28,130 bases of DNA from Acrasis kona (Eukaryota; Heterolobosea; Eutetramitea; Acrasida; Acrasidae). Location of the stretch: assembly GCA_026419775.2 (NCBI GenBank), contig JAOPGA020001608.1, positions 1-28,130 on the forward strand. Reading direction: 5' to 3'. The position numbers and the translations under genes are program-made. Under the pieces are notes generated by a model. It worked only from the letters and a program-made list of their open reading frames with translations. It did no database searches and was not told where the DNA came from. Shown here in pieces: positions 8,397-18,548 of this stretch. Within the stretch, counting starts at the first letter, position 1, and the number at the start of each line of letters is the position of its first letter.

Positions 8397-9170
8397 ATAC
8401 CAAGTAACTGCTGTACGTCTCCATTATTATAGATTCCCAGCTCAAGACTCTCCAAAATGGATTGGACTTCATCAGTACGCCCAGGTTCGGTATAAATGTC
8501 ATGAGTCTCAAAATCCATTCCATATGACAAATATAATAGTTGGCAGGGTTCAAGCTGCGATTTTTTATAGTTCACTTCTAAACCAAATGTTTTAATGTTC
8601 TGAATGAGTGCATCTCATTGTTGTATCACTTCATCTTAAGTTTGCCCGGTAACTAGAAAATTATCAATTTGAACTAGGATGGAAGGATGTGTCATCTTGG
8701 CAATATGTTGCAATAAAAATGAACATGCCTCACAACTAGTTGTAATACCTATAAGACATTTGTTAAATTGATAATACTGACCATCAAGTTCAATACTTAG
8801 CCATACTTGGGATTCAAGAATGCTATAATAATAGTCCTTCAGGTCAACTACAACTCCCCAGTTGTTTTCCTTTACTATTTTGAAAATATCGGCACATTTG
8901 GACAATATAACTTTATGGACAGGTAGTGCCTTACTAAGGTTTTTACCATTTATGACAAGTCTTATATTCCCATCAGATTTCAATCCAAGGGTGTGTTTTA
9001 ATTCTTCTTTACATGTCTCAATCAGCACTTTATGTGTAATGAGATCTTGTATAAGTAAATTTACTTCAGGAACACGTTTAGGAGGAAATTGATTAATATT
9101 ATTCTTTAATATTGTGCGGGTGGTATTGACTTCAAGTTGTACACCTTGGATGATACTAAGAGGATCCTGT
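8397..9170 (-). pseudogene. DIRS-like reverse transcriptase fossil, truncated and broken
   Basis: On the minus strand the sequence reads as the RT region of a DIRS/Pat-type retroelement. The blocks in order are a fingers motif (RLVINGKNLSKAL), WGVVVDLKDYYYSI (first catalytic Asp), the substrate-binding region (QYYQFNKCLIGITTS), ILVQIDNFLV at the position of the catalytic Asp pair, and NYKKSQLEP, a block typical of DIRS RTs. It ends where the LINE fragment begins at 8396, so the connection and RNase H parts are missing. It is a broken fossil with a few breaks, of moderate or old age. Confidence 0.65.
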
Positions 9171-9216
9171 GGAAAGAGTTTCTAATTAAGAAATGTAAGT
9201 TAGTGAAATTATTAGT

Positions 9217-9504
9217 TTATTTGTCTACTACTTTTTGCTTTTGGGATCTTGCTTGTTGTTCTTTGTCCTTCTTTCTTTTTTTACTGGATAATGCCTTTAG
9301 GCGGTCCTTGATGTGGCTCACTAGAATGTAAGAGTGGAATGGTCTGCCAGTGGCAGCTTTTAACATCTTAGTGTAGCGCACAATAACGTCTAGGCCATAC
9401 TTTTTCTCTAGGGCATGAAGGAGTCCAGTTAGCTTGTATAAACAAGTACCATTGGCGGTGCCAGGATTAAATATCCAAACATGGTGTTTTTGATGAAATT
9501 CATG
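9217..9504 (-). CDS. unknown 95-residue open frame with basic tail (partial)
   Basis: On the minus strand a frame is open from 9504 to the stop at 9217-9219, without an ATG near its start, so it is either a 3' exon or a remnant. It contains KLTGLLHALEKKYGLDVIV and a Lys/Gln-rich C-terminal tail (SSKKRKKDKEQQ), and reads as real protein. It sits directly upstream of the DIRS-like RT on the same strand and could be the end of that element's first gene, or an unrelated exon. No family is recognised. Confidence 0.4.
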   Translation of the reverse strand, partial: HEFHQKHHVWIFNPGTANGTCLYKLTGLLHALEKKYGLDVIVRYTKMLKAATGRPFHSYILVSHIKDRLKALSSKKRKKDKEQQARSQKQKVVDK

Positions 9505-9791
9505 TTAAATTTTTAAATGTGTTAATAATATTATTTGATTTACATTGGAAATAAACTCTAATTTTAATTTTCTGTTTGTTTAATTCAATTAGTATGTCAG
9601 CCCTTGGGCTTGACCTAAAAGGAGAATGAAACATTAGAATAGGATATCAAATTGGGAGCTCCTTTATTCCATAAGAAAATAAATGAACGTTCTAATGTTT
9701 GAGATTATTAATATGAATTATTGTATAAACGGATAGTCAAGTATAAATTTATCATGAAGAAAAACAATAATAATTTTCTAACAAGAACAAC
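9505..9791. other. AT-rich stretch with a short inverted repeat, no gene
   Basis: No coding frame is convincing. An 11-base perfect inverted repeat (AAACATTAGAA at 9629-9639, TTCTAATGTTT at 9690-9700) encloses 50 bases. It could be a hairpin or the ends of a tiny insertion; no flanking duplication was identified. Confidence 0.3.
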
Positions 9792-9940
9792 ATGAACAAC
9801 TTCAATGCCAATGCCACCCAAAATTACTTCCATAGTATCACACTAGTGAGACTCAAAGAAAGTGATGACTTTGACTTGCCACAGTTGTCAGATGCAGCTT
9901 ATAAAGACCTCTTATCTGAATACACTGTATTAAAAACAAT

Positions 9941-11194
9941 TGGAAACATTCCATTCCACTGGAATGTGTAATGGTTTTTTTTAGATTGAAGTTCCATTTT
10001 GTAAGAATATAAATAAATTATAATTGAACTTCAAATAAAAAAGTTATAACGACAATGCCAAGAGAGCACAGAAGACATGGCAAGCAACCTCAAGTTGCTC
10101 TTTATAGACAACAACAATATCCCAATGGCCAATCTCCGCACTTCAGGACATTCATTGCTAAAGAGCATATTATAAGACAGCGAGTGGAACAGGTTGTACA
10201 TAAAGAAGATCTAGACTAGTTTCTACATTCATTTGAGGATGCTGCAAGAGAAGACAATTGGGAGAAAGTCAATTATGGATACTCTCTCCGTGCCGTCACA
10301 TTGATCATCATCCATTATTTGATTGACTATGCTTCTATTACATGTGACAAATTCAAATCAAATTGGGGAATGCCAGGCAATGGTTTAACTCGTATAATGC
10401 CAAGAGCATTAAAATATATTGAGGCATATATCTCTGAGGAAATGCAAATGGGTACCTATCAACAACGTTTGGAGATTGCCCAGCAACACATAGGTGCTGA
10501 CTTTGGAGATGTCACAGGGATTATTGATGGTGTGTACATTTGGGTAAAACATCAAAGTATGATTTTGAACATGATAGTTGGTATTCTTATAAATTTCAAA
10601 AATTTGGCATTAACATACAAGTAATGTGTGATGGAATGCATGCACTTATTTGGACAGATTTAGGAAATCCTGCTGGTGTTCATGATATCCGATGTGACCC
10701 GCAGCAAACTTGAGGATAAGCTTCATCCAAATGAAAAAATTCTTGCAGATGGTGGATATGTTAATTCAAGAAGCCGGATTTGATTTGTCCATGGTTATAG
10801 GAAGCCTGCTAACAACGAATTACCTCGATATAAACAGCGTTTTAATGAGAGGTTGAGCGCCAAACGTGTAAGAATAGAACAATTATTTGGTGTTACAAAA
10901 CTTCTATTCAAGGCTTTCCGAGTTGGTTTCAGAGGTGACGTAGAATGGGTTGGTACTTTATGATTTCCACCGACATGCGAGGGAGAGGGCAGAGCAGGTT
11001 AGAAACTGGAGACAACAAGAAGATATTGCACTCCAGCAACAATATAATCGTGCAAATCCGAGACCAATAGGACAATTCAACCTGGAGGACATACTCCAAT
11101 AAAATTTGATTAACAAAACTATTAATATTATTTTATCCTTTATAAGGTCAGAGTGGAATGAAATGTTTCATTGTAGTGGAATGGAATGTTTCCA
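9941..11194 (+). mobile_element. Harbinger-type DNA transposon with perfect TIRs and AAT duplication
   Basis: The termini 9941-9960 and 11175-11194 are perfect 20-bp inverted repeats starting TGGAAACATTCCATTCC. They are flanked on both sides by AAT (9938-9940 and 11195-11197), the 3-bp target duplication of the PIF/Harbinger superfamily. The element is 1254 bp and carries one transposase gene in the + direction. It lacks the second Myb-like gene of classic Harbingers, as in smaller ISL2EU/IS5-like forms or an internally deleted copy. It lies inside an open frame of the host region. Confidence 0.9.
10055..11102 (+). pseudogene. Harbinger transposase (DDE_4 type), broken
   Basis: ATG 10055 starts a frame rich in Gln/His (REHRRHGKQPQVALY) that is stopped by TAG at 10217-10219. 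It then stays open to 10624. Catalytic blocks are visible across frames: GIIDGVYI with the first Asp, VMCDGMHALIWTDLG with the second, LADGGYVNSR, and NERLSAKRVRIEQLFG, the conserved helix that carries the final acidic residue. The end (IGQFNLEDILQ, TAA at 11100-11102) is in yet another frame. At least three frame changes and two or three stops are present, so the copy cannot make its own transposase, although its terminal repeats are perfect. Confidence 0.85.
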
Positions 11195-11554
11195 AATATA
11201 AGCTAATTATGTCAAGGAACATAACTCAGAGGGAACCTTGGTAAAGGCATCAATTTTTGTTCATTATATACAGTGACATTAGGGCCAAAGATGATAAAAG
11301 GTCTACATGGACATATTCCTTGTTCAATGCTTCATGATTTAATGTGATATTTACAATGAATGTATTATATGTAACTTGACTAGAGTCCAATTTTTGTGCA
11401 TGTTGGAAAAAGAGGGATTGAGCAACAAGGTTATAAGAATACCAAAAATGTGTTGGAGCAATATGTTCCCAATCCTGAGAAGGCTGAAGTAGTTGACATG
11501 AAGATTGTGCACCACATTATGACAATACATTCTGAGGAGGGAAAGGATTTATAA

Positions 11555-11852
11555 TATTATATATTATTTTAGTGTATGGTAACTCATCAATAACCATTGA
11601 CAGGTTTTGTAAATTACCAATAAACTTTCAAGCTTATCACTGTTTTAAAAAAAGGAGGGATTTATATTCCCTGAACCATGATAAAATATATTGGGCAACC
11701 GAGTGATCAGAATTTCTTTATTCTACATCCGTCGTACCAAAAAGGCTAATGCAGCCAATAAAAGAATATTGTAACTATACATCCTAATTGAGAAAGGTTA
11801 TTACAAGAACAAGTCCAATCAAGTACACATAAAATTACAATGTAAAGAATGT
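11555..11852. other. AT-rich spacer, nothing recognised
   Basis: Low-complexity AT-rich sequence between two convergent coding remnants. AATAAA-like motifs occur on both strands (for example near 11620 and 11760), compatible with 3' ends meeting here. No frame, repeat or RNA gene is supported. Confidence 0.3.
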
Positions 11853-12032
11853 TTATTCGGCATCCTCCATAGCACTCTCATCAACAACTGCGACAGTTGG
11901 CGTACCTTTTCCATTTTTTACAGCTGTCTCTAGGCATGCCTTCATTGCATGCAGCTGCTGCTTGACCCTTGTGGCCTCCCCTTTCTGGATGCACATTGCC
12001 TCCTGGAATAATTTCGTCAAGTGCTTTGTAGT
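11853..12032 (-). CDS. C-terminal exon of an unknown helical protein (partial)
   Basis: The minus-strand frame ends at TAA 11853-11855 and runs back to about 12032. It encodes a helical, Lys/Gln/Ala-rich stretch (LTKLFQEAMCIQKGEA) and ends in an acidic tail (DESAMEDAE). A possible splice acceptor (CACTACAAAG) lies at its 5' border. A similar coil-forming minus-strand piece lies at 14830-14890, on the other side of the LTR element, so both may have been parts of one gene before that insertion. Family unknown. Confidence 0.4.
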   Translation of the reverse strand, partial: TTKHLTKLFQEAMCIQKGEATRVKQQLHAMKACLETAVKNGKGTPTVAVVDESAMEDAE

Positions 12033-12184
12033 GATTTATGCAGATATTGTGGGGGAGAGAACACAGAGGACTATAGTTGCTAGTGAACTGTGTTATTTAT
12101 TTTTTCACAAATTTAACATAAACTTTGTTTCCCCTTTTTTATAGGTTAATATAAACCCATCTATAAAAGCGGGATATCTGCGGT

Positions 12185-12320
12185 TGTTCCTCATAGTCTA
12201 TAATTGTGTGCGGGCATACTTCTTATTACTCCCACATTGACCCTCCTTCTATAAGAACAATGTTTATACAAAAGAAGGTAATATTAGTGAAGCTATATAG
12301 AACAACACTTTATTACAACA
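12185..12320 (-). repeat. 3' LTR of the Ty3-type fossil
   Basis: A 136-bp direct repeat, TGTTCCTCATAG ... TATTACAACA on the + strand, differing from the copy at 14694-14829 at three positions. TG...CA ends and the adjacent purine tract identify it as the downstream LTR for a minus-strand element. No 5-bp flanking duplication matches the other side. Confidence 0.85.
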
Positions 12321-14693
12321 CTCCCCCGATACAGAGATTCACTTATATCTCGGATTGGGAATCCTTTGTCTTGTTGATCTCCTTATTGATGTTGTTTCCG
12401 AGTTATCCATCTTTTCCTTTATCGAGGCTATCTGTGTCAGTAATAATAGTTGGTTGCATCTTTTTGACATCAACGGCTGGTTGTGTAAGAATGTCTGAAG
12501 AAAGGATGTATGTTTCATCTCTTAGATCATCTTGACCAACTTCGGAAAGTGTAGACTCTTTGATAATGTTGTAATGTAATGTAACTTCTATTGGTTTACT
12601 TCAATACTTGCCTCGTATAGAAGAATTGTACTCCATACTTGCCTCCTAAAGAAGAATTATGTAAATATAGCAAGTTAAATACTCCGCATTTTCCACTATA
12701 AATTGTGGATCAATGCTCTTGCAAATCTCGTTTTATAATAAACGTAAACAGTTCACTAGTACTTTATCTATTAGTATATTGTTTCAAGAAATCATCACAG
12801 ATAACACCTTTGTCTGTGACGAATTTGTCTTTAAAGAGGTCTTTACCTTCAGAGAGTAATCCTCTTTTGAGAAAATTCGCTGGTGCCTTGAGGGTCTGAA
12901 CTTGACTTTTGATTTTGTATGTGTTATTTGCATCAACACCTATGATACAAAAGGGACCTGTGTAACAATCAGATGCTTTGTTGATTGGCTTTCTGACTTG
13001 ATTGCTCTCGGTATCCCAAACGAAAAGAAGATTTCTAATAAGATTGAGATACACTCTAGAGCATCTTTAGAAATGTATGGTCGAATCTAAATAAAACGGG
13101 AGAATTCATCCTTGACAGCTAAAATGTATGCGAAACTTCTAATACTTGGTGGCATTTCTATGATGTCGCAAATGACTTTCTCCATGGGAGACAAATATAC
13201 AGGATCATTTAGAGGGCTGTATCCAACTCTGTAGTTTGAAACTTTTCTGCAAATAGAGCATTTTTTACAATACTCAAGGCATTTCTCGCATAGACCCGGA
13301 ATGTTAGTTATTTGTCGAGTGGTATTGATGTGGTTGTACATTGCAACTGTTCCAAAATGGCCAATAGAGTGGGCATCTGAAATAAATTTGTCGGTTTCAT
13401 CTTCTGAGTATGTGGTTGGTGATCGGCTGGTTATAACTTGAACTCTGGAGAGTAGATCTGGAAGAATATTTTCTGCTCCCGGTAGATGAAATGTGTCAAA
13501 GTTGTAACATGCAATTTGAGAAATCCAACCTGCTATTGTACAATCGTGTTTTCCATTTGAATTTGATTGAAACGCTTTTGTAAGCGATTCTGAATCCAGG
13601 TAAAGTTTGAAGTATCTACCCTGTAAATGATGGTGCCAGTGTTCTATCATAGTTTTGCATGATAGAAGTTCAAGTTTAGGTACAGAGTAATTCTTTTCAG
13701 AACCTTTGATGATGCGGGAGTAGAATCCAAGGTAGCGTGTGGAGTTATTGATTTTCTGGAAAAGTGTTCCTCCAATTGCAGTGATAGAGGCATCAGTTGC
13801 CAGCTCTAGTACGTGATTATGGTCAGGGAAATAGAGAAATGGAACATAAGTAATGAGAAGGTTAAAAATGCGCATGTAGATTTGTTCAAGTTCATTGTTC
13901 CACGTAAATTTAAGTTTTTTATCAAACTTAACGGACATTAGAGGAGCGAATATGTGGGAGACACGAGGAATGAAGCATCTAAAAAAATTAATGATACTGA
14001 GGAAGCGTTGAAGGGTCTTTTTTGAATTAGGACTTTGCAATTATTTATGTTGCAGAGTTTGGAGATATTGGGATGAATACCATTTGTTTCAAGCCAAAAA
14101 CCTAGAAGAGGGACTTTAACACAGAAGAAAAAACATTTTTCAAGTGAAACAGTCAAGTAAACCGAAGTAAGAGCTTTTAATACCTTACAGACATAGTCTA
14201 CATGATCCTCAAAGGAAGGACTAAAAATGATGATGTCATCTAAATAATTAAAGGTGAACTCTGAAAATTTGTGTAACTGTAATAAACTCCTAATCATTCT
14301 TTGAAAAATTGATGGGACGTGTTTCAAACCAAGAGGGCCTGTGATGAATCTGTAACGTTTGGTTCCAAGTGAGATTGTGGTAACTGAGCGGTCGCATTCA
14401 CATAGAGGAATTTGTAAGTAGGCAGACTTGAGATCAATCTTTGAAAATATTGCTGGTCAAGAGAGAGCAATGGTTTGAAATGCTTTTTCAGTTGAAGGAA
14501 CGTCATTAGTATCGTCGTTGATAAAGCGGTTGAAGTGGACGAAATTTTGAACATACCTCCACTTACCACCAAAGAAGTTAGGGAATGTTTGGGTATTGAA
14601 CGTTCCTACTGGGATACCTGCGGGGTCGTGTGCTGGATCTTGTACAAATGACTCTTATTTAATCTTTTTGTGCTTTTGAACAGGTTGTTCATT

Positions 14694-14829
14694 TGTTCCT
14701 CATAGTCTATAATTGTGTGCGGGCATACTTCTTATTACTCCCACATTGACCCTCCTTCTATAAGAACATTGTTTATACAAAAGAAGGTAATATTAGTGAA
14801 GCTATGTAGAACAACACTATATTACAACA
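14694..14829 (-). repeat. 5' LTR of the Ty3-type fossil
   Basis: The second 136-bp LTR, same length and ends as the left one. A tRNA primer-binding site next to it was not recognised with confidence. The flank beyond it (14830 on) is minus-strand coil-forming coding sequence. Confidence 0.85.
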
Positions 14830-14890
14830 TGCTCATACGATTCTAGCATTTCCTTTTGCTTCTTCAACTTGTCTTGTTCCTTTTGGAAGC
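14830..14890 (-). pseudogene. orphan coil-forming exon fragment
   Basis: On the minus strand this reads SFQKEQDKLKKQKEMLESYE, a classic charged coil. It is squeezed between the LTR of the retroelement on one side and the truncated LINE on the other, and has no start or stop of its own. It could be the missing middle of the coding pieces at 16040-17151 or 11853-12032. Confidence 0.35.
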
Positions 14891-16024
14891 TGTCGCTTCC
14901 AAATAACAAAGCGTCAGGAATCGATAACGTGCCCTATGAGTTATGGAAACACGCTCCACCCCTTATTGTGGAAACCCTCCTATCAATCTTTAATGATTGT
15001 ATGGTCTCTAAACAGGTTCCCACATCTTGGAAAGCAGGTCGCATCTGGATCATACACAAAAAGGGATCAGAGTACAAGATTGACAACTTCCGCCAAATCA
15101 CTCTGTTAAACACTTTATATAAGCTCTTCTCCAAATTGCTTAATACCCGCCTCTCCAACGTCACTGAAGAATACCATCTCCTCAATGACTCCCAGGTGGT
15201 TTTAGGAGAAGTCAATGCTGTGCCATGAAGATTAAAACTATCCTAAATGCACTCGATGACGCCAACGTCCACAACAGACCTTTCCACCTTTGTACCATTG
15301 ACTTTACAAAGGCATTTGACTCTATATCACAGTCATCACTGTTTCTGGCGCTTTGTCACAAGGGTATCCCCATTGATTTTATTGATATGATCAACGGACT
15401 TTACTCCTACGCCTACAGTGATGTTATTACGGGTCTTGGTATTACAGAGAAATTCAAAGTCTGTAGAGGTGTGCGACAGGGTGATATTTTATCACCACTC
15501 CTGTTCAACTTCTTTGTTGATACAATTGCGGATAAAATTAACTCTTTGAACATTGGATACAAATTCACTCACGACGACCGCATTTGTATCTCTTCTCTTC
15601 TCTATGCAGATGATGTTGCGCTTGCATCAGACAGCATCATACATCTGCAGATGCTAATAGATGCACTATTAGAGGCTATAAACGGTACCGGTCTAGAGAT
15701 TAATGCCTCTAAAACATTTCTCTGCTCAAACACCCATGGTTTTAATACAACCACACCACCATCCATACTCATTGATGGTGCACCCATTGTGTCTCTTCCT
15801 CCGCAAGAACCCATACGCTACCTCGGCGCTCACTTCTCTGCTGACGGTTCTCATTCTGGCCACATTGACCATATCACCTCTCAAGTCAGAAAAAAATTTG
15901 AAAAGCTTAAGAACCACTTTCTCCCCATCAACCAGCTCATTATGGCCATGAATACCATTATTATTCCGACTATAACTTACGCTGCAGATTGTTTCTGCTT
16001 GAATTTCACACAACATCATTAAGA
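14885..16024 (+). pseudogene. LINE reverse transcriptase fragment, 5'-truncated, one frameshift
   Basis: A non-LTR RT read on the + strand. SLPNNKASGIDNVPYELW is the conserved fingers block, followed by WKAGRIWIIHKKG and NFRQITLLNTLYKLFSKLLN. The GGFR block then appears in a different frame (from 15195), so there is one single-base frame change near 15191. The second frame runs through DFTKAFDSI (first catalytic Asp), GVRQGDILSPLLFN and LLYADDVALAS (catalytic YADD) to LEINASKT, and stops at 16020-16022. Endonuclease, RNase H and C-terminal zinc knuckle are missing here. The palm motifs are intact, so decay is modest. The LINE 3' ends at 7.9 and 18.8 kb may be the same family, but no overlap exists to prove it. 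Confidence 0.85.
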
Positions 16025-16039
16025 CTTTGAGGAAAAGAA

Positions 16040-17151
16040 TCAAGCAATGTGGAACGGAAGAGATAGATGCTCTTCGTAGTTTTGTTTTGGTGGCTGTTCT
16101 TTGTTTTGATTTTTTTTCTTAGCCTTGCTCTTCTTCTTCCTGCTTCTACGTCACTTCTCTTGTCGAATATCCGCTGGTCGTATGTTATCCAACAACTGTA
16201 TTTTGTCTTGTTCAGCATCTGGATCTAGTTGCTCCTCAACAACAAAATTTGGTAGCCTGTGTAGATTTTTATAAAAGCCATTTTGGTAATTAGGATCAAG
16301 AGGATTGTCAGTCTTGACATTTCTTCTAAAAGTAGTTGCTGATAGGAATCTCACATTTTGTATACCAGCATGTTTGATAATTTTGTTTGCTGTGTTGCGG
16401 AGAACCTCAATTTGTTTATTTGTAAATTTGGTTACAAACATCTTTTGAATGGTGCTCTCAACAATGCTGTCCCAATTATTATCCATCTCAGTAATTGCAA
16501 CTTTTGGAAGAATCACTGCATTACCAGGTTGCTTACTAACTTGAGTCTTTATTTATCTTTCCAAAAATGTCTCCTTTATCTTGAAATCGCTTTCTATGAC
16601 ACTTGGGAATATTGGAAGAACTACACTGTAGATTAATGATACGTATTTATTAAAACGTTATTAGTACCTTTGATGTTTGGGCGGTCTTGGGCGTGACGGT
16701 TCAGCATCACTGTTGGCGGTTTGAACGTTCTGTTGGACAAACTATAATTCTTGATGGTCTCTACAATGTCATCACCGGTGTCAAGAAACTCAAAGAAGTG
16801 CACGGCCAACAGATGGCTCTTGTTCCAGTTCTTCCCAAATTCATGAAAGGCTACGGGATGACTCTCACTGTAAATGTGATCCTCTCTCTTCTCCCAATTT
16901 AAGAATCTTTCAATCCAGTCGCTAGCACTCGGGTCGCTTCTATTGCGCATGGCTGATGCAGTAAGGTCAGCTGGAGTTCTGTTCTTGTCATCCTTAAACC
17001 AGGGCATTCCTGGTTTTTCCAGGGTTCTTACTTGGCAGTGCAAAACATTGTACTGGTCTTGCAAATCGCGGATAGTGGCTTTTAATGAAGTCTCACTAAC
17101 ACGTAAAGATGTAATCTCAGCGTCGTAGTCAATATCAATTTGTTGAGACAT
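16040..17151 (-). CDS. unknown two-exon gene, about 290 residues
   Basis: ATG 17151 starts a coil-forming N-terminus (SLRVSETSLKATIRDLQDQY) followed by a globular part with DWIERFLNWEKRED and AVHFFEFLDTGDD. The frame is open through 16668, where AAAG|GTACTAA is a good donor. An acceptor (ACTCAAG) ending at 16540 gives a 128-base intron (16540-16667) that keeps phase. The second exon encodes LPKVAITEMDNNWDSIVE ... NLHRLPNFVVEEQLDPDAE and reaches a TGA at 16151-16153 after DIRQEK. The frame is then open for 36 more codons of very basic sequence (RRSRKKSKAKKKNQNKEQ) to a stop at 16040-16042, so the TGA may be a mutated Arg codon. Family unknown. The LINE fragment lies just beyond its 3' end. Confidence 0.6.
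16540..16667 (-). other. probable intron (128 bp)
   Basis: GT donor (GTACTAAT) and AG acceptor on the minus strand, AT-rich between, joining two open frames in phase. Inferred from frame continuity only. Confidence 0.5.
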
Positions 17152-17869
17152 GATGTAATGTAGGTTGCTTATAGTTTGTTTGTAGTTTGTTTTTAACACA
17201 AATAATACATCATATAGCTATCCCCTCTTATACAGCATATTTATTTATAGAAGTTATTAAGCTAAATGCATTTTAGGATCAGACATACACTTATTGTATA
17301 AATAAGGACAGTTTGTCGTCCATATGTCTCTTATAGGTGGTAAATATGGGAGTTATTTTTATTGCATAAACCTTATTTCTCTATAGTTGACCTTAAATCT
17401 CATTTGAGCCAAAGTTTAAAAAAAGGTTGCTATATGATCTGATTCTCTGATAGGCAGCTTAATGTGAGCTCATACAAGTTGATTTCCATTGATGTCATTG
17501 TTAATGTCTGCTCCTTTGTTACATTACACTCATTTTCCAAGTTTGCATTGAATACTGTTGAAATCACAATTAAACAAAGGGTAAATAATGTTGAAATGAA
17601 TTTACTTGCCCAAACTTGTATAATCCCAGCATTTAACAACTCTTTTAATGTTAAGTGCACCAAAACAGGTCCTTGTGTCAAAATGTGTTCCTGGCATAAT
17701 TCTTGTCAAAGTACCGCATTACTTTCACAGCTATACACCCCCAAGCATTACTACTGACTATTAAAATCTGCCAACAAAGAAGACCCATGACCAAATTTTC
17801 AAAACATGTTTTGTTAAAAATAGTTTCTATTTTCATTTTTTGTACAAAATTTGGACAATAATTTTTGTT
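17152..17869. other. mostly noncoding stretch with an ambiguous open region
   Basis: 17152-17429 is AT-rich and could hold the promoter of the minus-strand gene ending at its right side. Over 17430-17757 both strands are open: minus frame 17681-17430 (VLVHLTLKELLNAGIIQVW) and plus frame 17464-17757. Neither has an ATG at a convincing place or a known motif, and the minus reading looks slightly more protein-like. I do not assign a gene. Confidence 0.3.
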
Positions 17870-18506
17870 TTATCTTTTTACATAAAAAGTCGGAATGTAG
17901 GGAAACAAACATATACCATGCCTTGTTTTACAAAAAATGTCGGACGAAAAGCTGGGGTTAATAAAAAAGTCACTTTGATTTACATTTTCAAATAATTCTT
18001 CAATATTCTTTGAAGTGTCCTTGTATTTCAGCACCTCAGTTATCTCAAAGCAAAAAAAGTCATCAAATTCTTTACATTTATCCAAGCACCTATAATAAAG
18101 TAAAAGTACTTGCCATGTTTGTAATAATTTAAATAAAAATTACTATTTATAAAGTAAAAGTACAATAGATAGCGTGTCTTTGATAGTTTTTGCTATAACA
18201 GCCTTCATATCATCTCCACTTAATTCTACCTATGTTGTACATGGTTTAATTAATTCAATTTGTTGGTATACCAACCTTGCAAAAGCGCGCGCTTCCAGCT
18301 GGTACGTTATTTTCCATGTTCCAATGATATAGTATCATTCTGTTAAATTGAATAAATTGATATTCACAATCTTTTTCATGTTTGTACAATGTGTTCTTCA
18401 ATTGTGTTCTAACATCATCACTGCCTGTTTTAAAATAAGAAAGGCTTGATTGATACCTTTCCATTGTTGTTGTCTCTTCTAACTTAGACCTTCTTAAAAA
18501 AATCAA
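17870..18506 (-). pseudogene. pieces of an unknown multi-exon gene
   Basis: On the minus strand three coding-like blocks are separated by candidate splice sites. Block 1 (18506-18276) contains TTTMERYQSSLSYFKTGSDD and ends at AAG|GTTGGT. Block 2 (18229-18164) follows an acceptor CAACATAG after an intron of only 46 bases and encodes ELSGDDMKAVIAKTIKDTLS. Block 3 (18089-17870) follows a strong acceptor (TTTACTTTATTATAG) and encodes FDDFFCFEITEVLKYKDTS ... to a stop at 17870-17872. Blocks 1 and 2 join in phase, but block 3 does not with any simple donor, so the gene is decayed or a short exon was missed. Family unknown; block 1 is rich in charged and aromatic residues. Confidence 0.4.
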
Positions 18507-18548
18507 GTAAAGCGCATCGTTAACACACAGAAATGTAAATTTTTAGAA

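Larger units (their letters stand above)
9792..11554 (+). pseudogene. unknown small gene split by a Harbinger insertion
   Basis: ATG 9792 opens a frame (NATQNYFHSITLVRLK ... LLSEYTVLKT) that runs to 9940, where the Harbinger element starts. After the element the same frame resumes at 11202 (NYVKEHNSEGTL) to 11240. There GTAAAG offers a splice donor; the acceptor CTTGACTAG ends at 11383 and gives a 143-base intron in phase 0. The last exon, 11384-11554, encodes FVHVGKRGIEQQGYKNTKN ... and stops at TAA. Removing the element and one AAT leaves an in-frame TAA just before residue Ala (GCT, 11202), so the gene was damaged before or after the insertion. The intact product would be about 120 residues. 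Family unknown. The last exon alone is the best preserved part. Confidence 0.45.
12185..14829 (-). mobile_element. short-LTR Ty3/gypsy-type retroelement, incomplete and broken fossil
   Basis: Two direct repeats of 136 bp bound the element, each starting TG and ending CA. Internal sequence on the minus strand carries, in order, reverse transcriptase (about 14620-13950, with FNYLDDIIIF), RNase H (about 13830-13470, with a TDAS block), an integrase zinc-binding region (His/His then CEKC and CSIC, about 13390-13240) and the beginning of the integrase core (to about 13090), with a further piece near 13050-12764. A purine tract (read GGGGGAG on the minus strand) abuts the left LTR, as expected for a plus-strand primer. 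Gag and protease are not seen. It is broken, with several breaks. The LTRs differ at only three sites, which suggests a relatively recent insertion. Confidence 0.85.

Noticed and set aside
12206-12535. + strand frame in the left part of the LTR element
   Set aside because: It overlaps an LTR and has no known motif; chance frame.
17464-17757. + strand 97-codon frame
   Set aside because: Starts at a non-ATG codon, no motif, and the opposite strand is also open; not enough to call a gene.
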